From contig CAILLK010000090.1 in assembly GCA_903835005.1 (NCBI GenBank), forward strand, positions 1-35,794: a stretch of DNA of 35,794 bases. Reading direction: 5' to 3'. Position 1 is the stretch's first letter. Every line of letters starts with the position of its first letter. Both the position numbers and the translations under genes were made by a program. The notes under the pieces were generated by a model that saw only the letters and a program-made list of their open reading frames with translations, did no database searches and was not told where the DNA came from. This DNA is from an uncultured Bacteroidota bacterium. GTDB lineage: Bacteria > Bacteroidota > Bacteroidia > Chitinophagales > Chitinophagaceae. Of this stretch, positions 26,661-33,332 are shown in pieces.

Positions 26661-26692
26661 AAAAAGCCTCCGGGTTTTCATCTTGAGGTTTT
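26661..26692 (-). terminator. Weak candidate terminator for the DUF4276/ATPase operon
   Basis: On the minus strand AAAACCTC pairs with GAGGCTTTT (one mismatch) around a ~14-nt loop, ending in TTTTT. It is 92 nt past the DUF4276 stop. The stem is short and the loop long. Confidence 0.35.
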
Positions 26693-26784
26693 CTCTGTGG
26701 GATGTTAGGGATAACATTCGATTTTTTTTGTGGAGGGTTTGATCTCGCTAATAGAATATTGTGATATAATGTATCGCCGCTTTG

Positions 26785-27441
26785 TTATAAATTTTCTATT
26801 GTCGTAATCCAGCTATGAAATCGGGGTGATTTAGCTCTGATACGAGCTAATCCAATAGCCTCGGAAAGTATATCGCCATAAACAACTTTATTATAACCGC
26901 GGATGATTCTCGTTAAACGGTGTGACGGAGACGTGTCTCTGTTATTATTAATCATTTCAGGGTTGGTGTATTCTGCAAAAGTTTTCTCCAATTCTGCTTT
27001 CCCAACTATGTCAGCAGCGGGAATCTGACTATAAATTACATTAATGTCATTAAATAACAGGCTCTCAAATTCATGTAACTGCAAATAAGGAATAAATCTA
27101 TGACGAAATAAAGGGTCTATATCGTTTAGCATCGATTGCTCCAGAGCAGCTATACGATTGCTTTTATCTGCAATCGCGTGCGATTCTGTCCAACATGGAA
27201 ATTCATGTTTTGCATACGTTCCGTAATAATCAATAAAAGTTGTAACATATGCGTCAGGTTCTGATTTTAAGTGCATTTCAATTTGCTCCTTCAGCCTTAC
27301 CCACCTTACAATACCACCACGAGATGCTTTTATAAGTGGAGTTTGCAAAATTATTTTTTTTTGAATAAAGGGAACCTGAAGATTAGTCTTTGCAAATGCT
27401 TGTTCTGTAGGCCCTTCGCAAATCATAATAACTCTTTTCAT
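26785..27441 (-). CDS. DUF4276-family protein, Toprim-like partner of the upstream ATPase
   Basis: 218 aa, cytoplasmic. It matches the DUF4276 pattern: VIMICEGPTEQAFAK at the N-terminus, TFIDYYGTY (~65-73), YLQLHEFESLLFNDI (~124-138), SPSHRLTRIIRGYNKVVYGD, and RIRAKSPRFHSWI at the C-terminus. The EGPTE opening and the later acidic site recall Toprim-fold nucleases such as the OLD family, RloB and AriB, so a nuclease or nucleotide-handling role is inferred, not shown. It starts 9 nt after the ATPase stop and is almost surely co-transcribed. It is AT-rich relative to the flanking genes. DUF4276 genes often pair with AAA ATPases in accessory regions. Confidence 0.85.
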   Translation of the reverse strand: MKRVIMICEGPTEQAFAKTNLQVPFIQKKIILQTPLIKASRGGIVRWVRLKEQIEMHLKSEPDAYVTTFIDYYGTYAKHEFPCWTESHAIADKSNRIAALEQSMLNDIDPLFRHRFIPYLQLHEFESLLFNDINVIYSQIPAADIVGKAELEKTFAEYTNPEMINNNRDTSPSHRLTRIIRGYNKVVYGDILSEAIGLARIRAKSPRFHSWITTIENL

Positions 27442-27450
27442 AATTAGGAA

Positions 27451-28518
27451 TCAAAGATTTGGTTGACCAGTTGTAATAATATTTCGTTTCCAAAGATCAT
27501 CTATCGTATAGTCTTCTAACCACACATTTAATTTTTCTGAATCCAGCCGTTCAAATACACTTTCTCCATTGATCTGGTCAACAGTGATGACATCTTCTGG
27601 CTCAAAATGGCTGATAAGGTCAGTTGATTGCGTTGCTATTATCACTTGACACCTTTTTGCTGCAACAGACTTAATAAGTCCAGCTAACTTAGCGATAGCG
27701 GTTGGATGTAATCCTAATTCTGGCTCATCAATGATAATCGTTTCTGGCAATGTGGGCTGCATAAATAATACCGTCAATGCAATGAAACGAATTGTGCCAT
27801 CCGACAAATCGTTTACACCATATACAGTGGAACTGTATTTGCTTTGCCATCTTAATCTGACGTTTCCATTGCTTTCTGGTCGGAAAAAGAAATCAAGTAA
27901 GTAAGGAGCTATACTTTGAATAGTTTTGATTATCAGGTTATATACGATTGGGTTTTCCTTCTGGATATTAAACAAGAAAGCTCCGAGATTACTACCCTTT
28001 TCATATAAATAATACTTATCATTTTCAATGTTTGATTCTTTATTGAAAGGAGAGCTTTCTCCTGTATCGTGAAAATGATATTTAGCTAGATGATCTAAGT
28101 ATGCTCTAATATAATGGGCCCTAGGCATGTTCTTAAAACGCAAAGTCGATTCAGGGCCAAATGATGCTATTGGTGCATTGCTGGGTGCTGCATTTTTTGA
28201 ATACCACATATCTTCTTCTGTAAAAATAAAACCAGCATCACCTTTTTTAATTGTAAAGGAATAGCCATTTGTATTCGTAAAGTATAGATGAGTGGATATC
28301 TCTATGGTTATCTTATCTCCTTTGTGCAGGAATGTATCAATGCCCTTCAGCGCTACAAATTCTTGCAAATTTCGATTATACACTTGTCTTAGAAAATCGA
28401 AAAATGACAGGAAATTACTCTTTCCGCTACCATTTGCACCAATTAGAATATTAATTGGTCTTAAAGGCAAACTTAAGTCTTTAATAGACTTGTATCCTTT
28501 TATGTCGATTTTATTCAT
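27451..28518 (-). CDS. AAA/ABC-type ATPase (RecF/OLD-like, AAA_21), putative defence ATPase
   Basis: 355 aa, cytoplasmic, SMC/RecF-like ATPase. The start MNKIDIKGYKSIKDLSLPL leads into Walker A GANGSGKSN (27-35). The ABC-like signature region is NDLSDGTIRFIALTVLF, Walker B is IIIDEPELGLHP, and the switch-His-type strand is QVIIATQSTDLISHF. A lid region (~60-220) has no coiled coil, so it is short for an SMC but normal for AAA_21/OLD-type ATPases. An upstream TTG (28536) could add six residues. The ATG at 28518 is preferred, since the RecF-like fold begins there and the candidate promoter leaves little room for the longer form. With DUF4276 it forms a two-gene unit that resembles ATPase-effector defence pairs. 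Confidence 0.9.
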   Translation of the reverse strand: MNKIDIKGYKSIKDLSLPLRPINILIGANGSGKSNFLSFFDFLRQVYNRNLQEFVALKGIDTFLHKGDKITIEISTHLYFTNTNGYSFTIKKGDAGFIFTEEDMWYSKNAAPSNAPIASFGPESTLRFKNMPRAHYIRAYLDHLAKYHFHDTGESSPFNKESNIENDKYYLYEKGSNLGAFLFNIQKENPIVYNLIIKTIQSIAPYLLDFFFRPESNGNVRLRWQSKYSSTVYGVNDLSDGTIRFIALTVLFMQPTLPETIIIDEPELGLHPTAIAKLAGLIKSVAAKRCQVIIATQSTDLISHFEPEDVITVDQINGESVFERLDSEKLNVWLEDYTIDDLWKRNIITTGQPNL

Positions 28519-28552
28519 TTGTCTCGTCCATTCCAAAATGAACGAGACAAAT
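28517..28552. promoter_or_regulatory. 36-bp near-perfect inverted repeat over the ATPase start and promoter
   Basis: ATTTGTCTCGTCCATT (28517-28532) and AATGAACGAGACAAAT (28537-28552) are reverse complements at 15 of 16 positions, with CCAA between them. The repeat ends inside the ATPase ATG and overlaps the candidate -7 element. It could be an operator for a dimeric regulator or, if fully transcribed, an RNA hairpin hiding the start codon. It has no T-run, so it is not a terminator. Confidence 0.85.
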
Positions 28553-28555
28553 ATA
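28548..28555 (-). promoter_or_regulatory. Candidate -7 element of the ATPase/DUF4276 operon
   Basis: TATATTTG on the minus strand fits TAnnTTTG. Transcription would start near 28541, inside the inverted repeat, leaving a leader of ~23 nt before the ATG at 28518. No good -33 TTG is visible. Confidence 0.4.
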
Positions 28556-28644
28556 TATCAAAGCGGTCAGATTAAAATACTGGCGTTTGAAAGAATAAAA
28601 TAAACCTACCCATGTAAAATACCCAACGGTACATTCCGAAATAC

Positions 28645-28669
28645 AAAACCCACGCCTGGCGTGGGTTTT
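28645..28669. terminator. Bidirectional terminator between divergent genes
   Basis: AAAACCCACG and CGTGGGTTTT form a perfect 10-bp stem around CCTGG. The A-run and T-run on the two sides let it work in both directions. The genes on either side point away from it, so no annotated gene ends here. Confidence 0.85.
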
Positions 28670-28760
28670 AATTATCAGCGGGCTGTAAAGGACAACTTTC
28701 GAACTATTTTGTGAAGGATTTGAGGGCGATTATTAATTTTTTGACTAATTTACCAATTAA

Positions 28761-29657
28761 ATGAATTCTATGAATTTCTTGAAAGGCCTATTTGGCGGAG
28801 ATCAACAAGAAGACAATAAATCAGTTAATCAAGAAGGCGGAAGCCTGCTTGAAATGATGGAATCGGAACATGGGGTTTTGATTCCAAAAGCTTTAGCCAG
28901 TCATTGGAAAGATATAAAAAAAACATGTCGGGAAACGGTGAAAATTGGAGCAACACCAAATGATAACTTGACCATGCGTGAGAGTAAATTCGGACATTAT
29001 CCTTGCATTCCTAGAAACTTTGATTTTCCCAAAGACAAAGAAGGCAATTACATGTTTCCACTTGCTCAAATCAATTTCAGTGAGGTTCCAAAATTAAAAG
29101 GCTTTCCAGAGAAAGGCTATCTTCAGTTTTATATTAAAACAAACGACTCTTATGGACTAAGCTTTGACAACGATGTACCGTCAGATTTTAAAGTCCTCTT
29201 TTTTGAAGAAAGCGAGGTTACAGATATTGAAGATGACTTCACTTTTTTGAAAGACCTTCTCGTAAACGAGTATACTCCTGTCTATTGCCCCCATAGCCTG
29301 GCATTCGAGCATAGACATGAATACGTAGGGTTGGGTGATTATCATGCCGATCGTAACAAATCGTTTAATCTCGACAAGTTATTAAAGGAACACGAGGCTG
29401 TTGCTGACAAACTGGAAAGTACTATTTACGAAATATTTCAATCTACGGGGAACAAGATCGGCGGGTACGCGTTCTTCACCCAAGACGATCCCCGCAATTA
29501 CAATGAGGATATTCAGGAATATCAATTACTTTTCCAAATGGATTCTGGAGATAAGATTATGTGGGGTGACGTAGGTGTGGCCAACTTCTTTATTCATCCG
29601 AATCAACTGTCGAAAAAAGACTTTTCAAATGTATTTTATAACTGGGATTGTTGTTAA
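28761..29657 (+). CDS. DUF1963 (YwqG-like) family protein
   Basis: 298 aa, no signal peptide, cytoplasmic. It matches the DUF1963/YwqG layout: SKFGHYPCIPRNFDFPKDKEG, FPLAQINFSEVPKLKGFPEKG-type strand, YLQFYIKTNDSYGLSFD, then GNKIGGYAFFTQDDPR and YQLLFQMDSGDKIMWGDVG near the end, which are the family's conserved strands. The biochemical role of the family is unknown. The N-terminal ~45 residues (FLKGLFGGDQQEDNK...) look like an added flexible segment. The gene is AT-rich like the ATPase/DUF4276 pair and may belong to the same acquired island. An in-frame ATG at 28770 is an alternative start. Confidence 0.85.
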   Translation: MNSMNFLKGLFGGDQQEDNKSVNQEGGSLLEMMESEHGVLIPKALASHWKDIKKTCRETVKIGATPNDNLTMRESKFGHYPCIPRNFDFPKDKEGNYMFPLAQINFSEVPKLKGFPEKGYLQFYIKTNDSYGLSFDNDVPSDFKVLFFEESEVTDIEDDFTFLKDLLVNEYTPVYCPHSLAFEHRHEYVGLGDYHADRNKSFNLDKLLKEHEAVADKLESTIYEIFQSTGNKIGGYAFFTQDDPRNYNEDIQEYQLLFQMDSGDKIMWGDVGVANFFIHPNQLSKKDFSNVFYNWDCC

Positions 29658-29666
29658 TGCAAAAAG

Positions 29667-29810
29667 ACGCAATTTTCGATCAAAAAAACCAAGGTGTAAA
29701 CCTATTTTAGGACGGTGCACACGCAATTTTTTGAACGAAAGACGCAACAATCACGCAGTTTTTTTGACGAAAACACGCAACTTTTTGAATAAAACACGCA
29801 ATTTTTTGCC
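29667..29810 (+). repeat. Phased ACGCAA repeats (~21 bp) upstream of the TonB receptor gene
   Basis: ACGCAA or ACGCAG begins at 29667, 29721, 29742, 29753, 29775 and 29796. The best copies continue as ACGCAATTTTTTGAACGAAA. The spacings between the last five (21, 11, 22, 21 bp) are close to whole helical turns, and the T-tracts share the same phase. The 11-bp step breaks any 7-codon frame, so the repeat appears to act as DNA rather than as protein. It is not a CRISPR array: there are no unique spacers of constant length. Confidence 0.8.
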
Positions 29811-29910
29811 GGGAGAAAAATGTCTTTTTCCCCTTTATATAAATACTTCTTCCCGTTTCTGAAAAGGTTTCACCCTGCTGCTTGTTTTCTTTGCAGTTCA
29901 AAACCGGAGT

Positions 29911-32094
29911 ATGAAGCATTTAGTACTATTTTCAATTTTGATATGCACTTTTTCTGCTGCTTTAGCGCAGAAAAAGGATTCTGTTACCTTAAAAGAGGTG
30001 GGCATAAAAGGATACCGTACCATAACCGGTATGGGGCATATGAATGAGGTGCATGATGGCATTATCTATTCGGGCCAGAAAAATGAAGTGCTGATAACCG
30101 ACAGTATGGATGCCAATACAGCGCAGGACAATCCACGGCAGGTAATGGGCCGTGTACCGGGCTCCAATTATTCGGAAACTGAGGGAAGTGGTTTCCCATC
30201 CAATGGTATTGGCTTCCGGGGCCTTAACCCTACTCAAAGCATCGAAACCAATACCCGCCAGAATGGCTACAATATAGCAGGCGATATTTATGGCTATCCC
30301 GAATCGTACTACCTCACTCCGCTGGAGGCTACCGAACGGATAGAGGTGATTCGTGGCGCGTCCTCTCTGCAATTTGGCCCTCAGTTTGGCGGCGTATTGA
30401 ATTATATTGTAAAGAAAGCGCCTGAAGACAAACCATTTGAGTTCACCACCGAAGAAACCGGTGGCAGCTATGGGCTGATGAATACCTTTAATTCAGTGGG
30501 CGGTACCTGGAAAAAATGGAACTACTATGCTTTCGTAAAAGCTGAGTACCAGGAGGGTTACCGGCAGAATTCGCAGATGGAGCAGGCAGCCGGTTTTGCA
30601 AGGGTTGAATACAAGGCAAACGATAATTTTAAAGTGGGACTGGAATACTCCCTGTTGCGTAACCTGCTGCATATGCCCGGCGGACTGGACGATGCCCAAT
30701 TCAATCAGAATCCTGACCAGTCTTTCCGGTCCCGCAACTGGCTGGTTACACCATGGAATATTCTGGCGCTTACTTCTGAGTACAAAGTTTCTGAAAAAAC
30801 CAGGTTTACCTTTAAGTCAGCGCTTAACGTAAGCTCCCGAAGCATAGTATGGCGCAATGAAGATGGCGGACCGGAAACAAAAGATACCATCAGCACTGCA
30901 ACCAACAGCTATATACCCCGCGAAGTGGAGCATGAATATTTTAAGAGCTCAACTTCTGAACTGCGTATGCTTACCAACTACAACTTAGGAGCAAATGAAC
31001 AAACATTGGCTGCAGGTGTGCGTTTCTTTGATGGCTGGATGAAAAGGCAGGAAGGTGGCCTAGGCTCTACAGATATAGGTCCCGATTTTACCAACTACAA
31101 TCCTGGTAATGCCTATGATAATGATCTTACTTTTACTACAGTCAATATTGCACCATTTGTTGAAAATATATTCCATCTGGGAAAAAACTTATCGGTTACT
31201 CCGGGGTTCAGGTTTGAATATATAAAATCTACGGCTACCGGGCATGTGCTGGACAGCACCGGAAACTATGATATTGCAGTGAATGAAAGTAAGCCAAGGT
31301 TCATTCCGCTGGCAGGAATTGCTTTCCAGTATAAAACATCGCGCACCACCAATATCTATGCCAATATCACGCAGGCTTACACTCCTATTTCCTATTCTTT
31401 TCTTTACCCTATGGGCCTTGATGTAGATGCAAAAATAGACCCCAACCTTAAGGATATCAACGGATATAATGCCGACCTGGGCTACAGAGGCCATTTAAAG
31501 AGTTATTTCACTTTTGATGTGAGTGGTTTCTATATGGCGCACAATAACAATATAGCCATTGAATCCCGCACAAATGGAGCTAATACCACTTACTTTGAAA
31601 CTAATGTAGGAGACGCTATACACATTGGTGTTGAAGCCTATGCCGAGCTGAATGTGGTGAAACTGTTTACGAAACATTCCCGATGGGGTACTGTTTCCTT
31701 CTTTAACTCTTTTGCTTACGATGATGCTAAGTATGTAAACGGGCTGTACAAGGGCAATCAGTCGGAATATGCCCCTTCAGTCATTGACCGGTTTGGAATT
31801 ACCTATGCCTATAAAAGATTTTCTACCACCTTCCTGTACAGCCATACGGCTAAATCTTTTTCAGATGCCAACAATACAGTTTACAGCCCTGATGCCGAGG
31901 TGGGAGTGATTCCAGCATATACTGTTATGGACTGGTCGGCTACGGCAAAAATTAAAAATTATAACATTAAATTCGGTGTGAATAATCTTTCAGATGCCCG
32001 GTACTTTACCTTCCGCACGGTTGAATATCCTGGCCCTGGTATAATTCCATCTATTGGCCGGACCATTTATCTTGGTTTCGGGGCAAGGTTCTGA
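29911..32094 (+). CDS. TonB-dependent outer-membrane receptor (FecA-like)
   Basis: Outer-membrane active transporter driven by TonB-ExbBD, 727 aa with signal peptide (MKHLVLFSILICTFSAALAQ). The plug domain (~25-165) includes ITDSMDANTAQDNPRQVMG, GIGFRGLNPTQSIETNTRQN and EATERIEVIRGASSLQFGP. Its end, GGVLNYIVKKAP, is the usual plug finish. A ~560-residue beta-barrel follows and ends in an aromatic strand (IGRTIYLGFGARF). The overall pattern is closest to ferric-dicitrate/siderophore receptors, so iron uptake is the best guess; no ligand residues can be named. It lacks the N-terminal carboxypeptidase-like domain of SusC proteins. GGAG sits one base before the ATG. Confidence 0.93.
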   Translation: MKHLVLFSILICTFSAALAQKKDSVTLKEVGIKGYRTITGMGHMNEVHDGIIYSGQKNEVLITDSMDANTAQDNPRQVMGRVPGSNYSETEGSGFPSNGIGFRGLNPTQSIETNTRQNGYNIAGDIYGYPESYYLTPLEATERIEVIRGASSLQFGPQFGGVLNYIVKKAPEDKPFEFTTEETGGSYGLMNTFNSVGGTWKKWNYYAFVKAEYQEGYRQNSQMEQAAGFARVEYKANDNFKVGLEYSLLRNLLHMPGGLDDAQFNQNPDQSFRSRNWLVTPWNILALTSEYKVSEKTRFTFKSALNVSSRSIVWRNEDGGPETKDTISTATNSYIPREVEHEYFKSSTSELRMLTNYNLGANEQTLAAGVRFFDGWMKRQEGGLGSTDIGPDFTNYNPGNAYDNDLTFTTVNIAPFVENIFHLGKNLSVTPGFRFEYIKSTATGHVLDSTGNYDIAVNESKPRFIPLAGIAFQYKTSRTTNIYANITQAYTPISYSFLYPMGLDVDAKIDPNLKDINGYNADLGYRGHLKSYFTFDVSGFYMAHNNNIAIESRTNGANTTYFETNVGDAIHIGVEAYAELNVVKLFTKHSRWGTVSFFNSFAYDDAKYVNGLYKGNQSEYAPSVIDRFGITYAYKRFSTTFLYSHTAKSFSDANNTVYSPDAEVGVIPAYTVMDWSATAKIKNYNIKFGVNNLSDARYFTFRTVEYPGPGIIPSIGRTIYLGFGARF

Positions 32095-32099
32095 TTGTA

Positions 32100-32462
32100 T
32101 TACCTGGAAGTGTAATTCTGACTGGCAAACGGGTTATAAGGAGCAGTGAACTGGATAACTGTTTTTCCGGAAACGGTATCTATTATACCTGCTACTCCAT
32201 ATGCAGGAGCTATAACAACGTAAATACCATTGGCAGGTGAATTGTAATAGTTATATACCACGCCGCCATAAGAGAGTATTTTAGAAGTTCCGCTTGTGCT
32301 GATTAAAATATAATCTACTGGTTCGTTGGTTGTGCCATAAAGTGTGACAGCAGGTACACCGTTAATTGTTCCGGTAACTGTAGGTATAGCATCCCCTTTT
32401 TTACAGGCAATAAAGCCGGAAAGAGTAATTGCAAGGAAAAGTAGGAAAAATAATCTCATCAT
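32100..32462 (-). CDS. Small lipoprotein of unknown function (120 aa)
   Basis: Signal peptide with lipobox: MMRLFFLLFLAITLSGFIAC, Cys at residue 20, followed by KKGD, so it is likely outer-membrane anchored. The rest is a small beta-rich domain (GTINGVPAVTLYGTT, YILISTSGTSKILSYGG, GIYVVIAPAYGVAGI). No family is recognised. It converges with the TonB receptor gene with only 5 nt between the stop codons, so the two transcripts must overlap. A second ATG directly follows the first. Confidence 0.75.
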   Translation of the reverse strand: MMRLFFLLFLAITLSGFIACKKGDAIPTVTGTINGVPAVTLYGTTNEPVDYILISTSGTSKILSYGGVVYNYYNSPANGIYVVIAPAYGVAGIIDTVSGKTVIQFTAPYNPFASQNYTSR

Positions 32463-32578
32463 AATTATAACGCAATTTAACCCGTTTTGTTTCCCGCTTC
32501 AGGTTTGAGATTTGATTCTGGAATTAATATCTGTAGTTATAAGTTTTCCTTAACTTTAATCGCTCAAATCAGGAAATC

Positions 32579-32884
32579 ATGAAATGGTACAATTATCTTG
32601 CCTGCTTTTTTGCCGGGTTCTTTCTGGCCAATGTTATCCCACATTACATACATGGCATATCCGGCGATAGCTTTCCATCGCCATTTGCCAATCCACCGGG
32701 CAAGGGTCCATCCTCTCCAATGGTAAATACGTTGTGGGCGCTGTTCAACCTGGTTATCGGTTATCTTTTATATCGGGGTAGTAAAATAACCCGCGACAAA
32801 AAACTGGCCATCTTCATTTTCTTCCTGGGTATAGCTGTTTGCAGCATAATGCTCAGCATGGCATTTGTGGATAAGATAAAGTAA
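32579..32884 (+). CDS. Small membrane protein of unknown function (101 aa)
   Basis: Three membrane helices can be drawn: ~4-20 (YNYLACFFAGFFLANVI), ~49-66 (NTLWALFNLVIGYLLYR) and ~75-95 (LAIFIFFLGIAVCSIMLSMAF). A Pro/Gly/Ser-rich loop separates the first two. The conserved-looking IPHYIHGISG after helix 1 and the AN-x-PGKGPSS loop suggest a defined family, but I cannot name it. It reads away from the lipoprotein gene, and a terminator lies 190 nt downstream. Confidence 0.75.
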   Translation: MKWYNYLACFFAGFFLANVIPHYIHGISGDSFPSPFANPPGKGPSSPMVNTLWALFNLVIGYLLYRGSKITRDKKLAIFIFFLGIAVCSIMLSMAFVDKIK

Positions 32885-33075
32885 TGTTTTTGATCAATGA
32901 TGCCTTTGAATTTTTAACCGGGAGAAAAGTATTAAATATATACAGATAATGGCTGCGAGCAATTAAATAAAATTAATTAATCCAGCTCTTTTCAAAATAG
33001 ATTAAGATCTGCTACCTCATTCAGTGATTGCCTTCACAAGGTAAATCCATACATTATACTGCTGAATATAAGTTT

Positions 33076-33097
33076 AAAACCCGCCCTGGCGGGTTTT
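33076..33097 (+). terminator. Terminator downstream of the small membrane protein gene
   Basis: AAAACCCGCC and GGCGGGTTTT are perfect arms around CT, in practice an 8- to 9-bp stem with a CCCTGG-type loop and flanking A and T runs. It has the same design as the terminator at 28645-28669. Confidence 0.85.
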
Positions 33098-33103
33098 ATA
33101 ATT

Positions 33104-33130
33104 CCGTTTATAAACGGTGATATAAACGGT
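33104..33130 (+). promoter_or_regulatory. AAACGG half-site cluster, possible operator
   Basis: CCGTTTATAAACGG is a perfect 14-bp palindrome (33104-33117). A further TATAAACGGT follows at 33121-33130, a direct repeat of 33109-33118 at a 12-bp step. The cluster ends ~33 bp upstream of a -7-like element for the two-propeller gene. Confidence 0.5.
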
Positions 33131-33163
33131 TGATTACCCGTATTCAGTTGCTTTTTCCATAAC

Positions 33164-33171
33164 TATTTTTG
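33164..33171 (+). promoter_or_regulatory. Candidate -7 element of the two-propeller gene
   Basis: TATTTTTG matches TAnnTTTG. The nearest TTG (33148) is too close to be a normal -33, which suits an activator-dependent promoter. Transcription would begin near 33178, leaving a ~155-nt leader. The 448 bp between 32885 and 33332 hold no gene that I can see. Confidence 0.4.
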
Positions 33172-33332
33172 CCTTCTGCTATACGGCCAAAACTGTAGTC
33201 AATATGCTACATTTTCCGGAAAACAGAAACAATTAGATAAATGGAGTTAGCTGAAAATCCAATATTAAAAGAGTAAGCACCCGGTAGCCGAAAAGGGTTT
33301 AGAGTAGGCAAATCAAACAAAAATATCATAAC

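Noticed and set aside
26548..26742. Plus-strand frame of 64 codons
   Set aside because: It starts inside the terminator hairpin after the DUF5723 genes and has no signal or family features.
29667..29810. Possible CRISPR array
   Set aside because: Repeats are only ~21 bp from start to start, with no unique spacers, no constant direct repeat and no cas genes.
29575..29862. Plus-strand frame with a TRNFLNK heptapeptide repeat
   Set aside because: It overlaps the end of the DUF1963 gene out of frame. The apparent peptide repeat comes from the ACGCAA DNA repeat, and the 11-bp step breaks the heptad.
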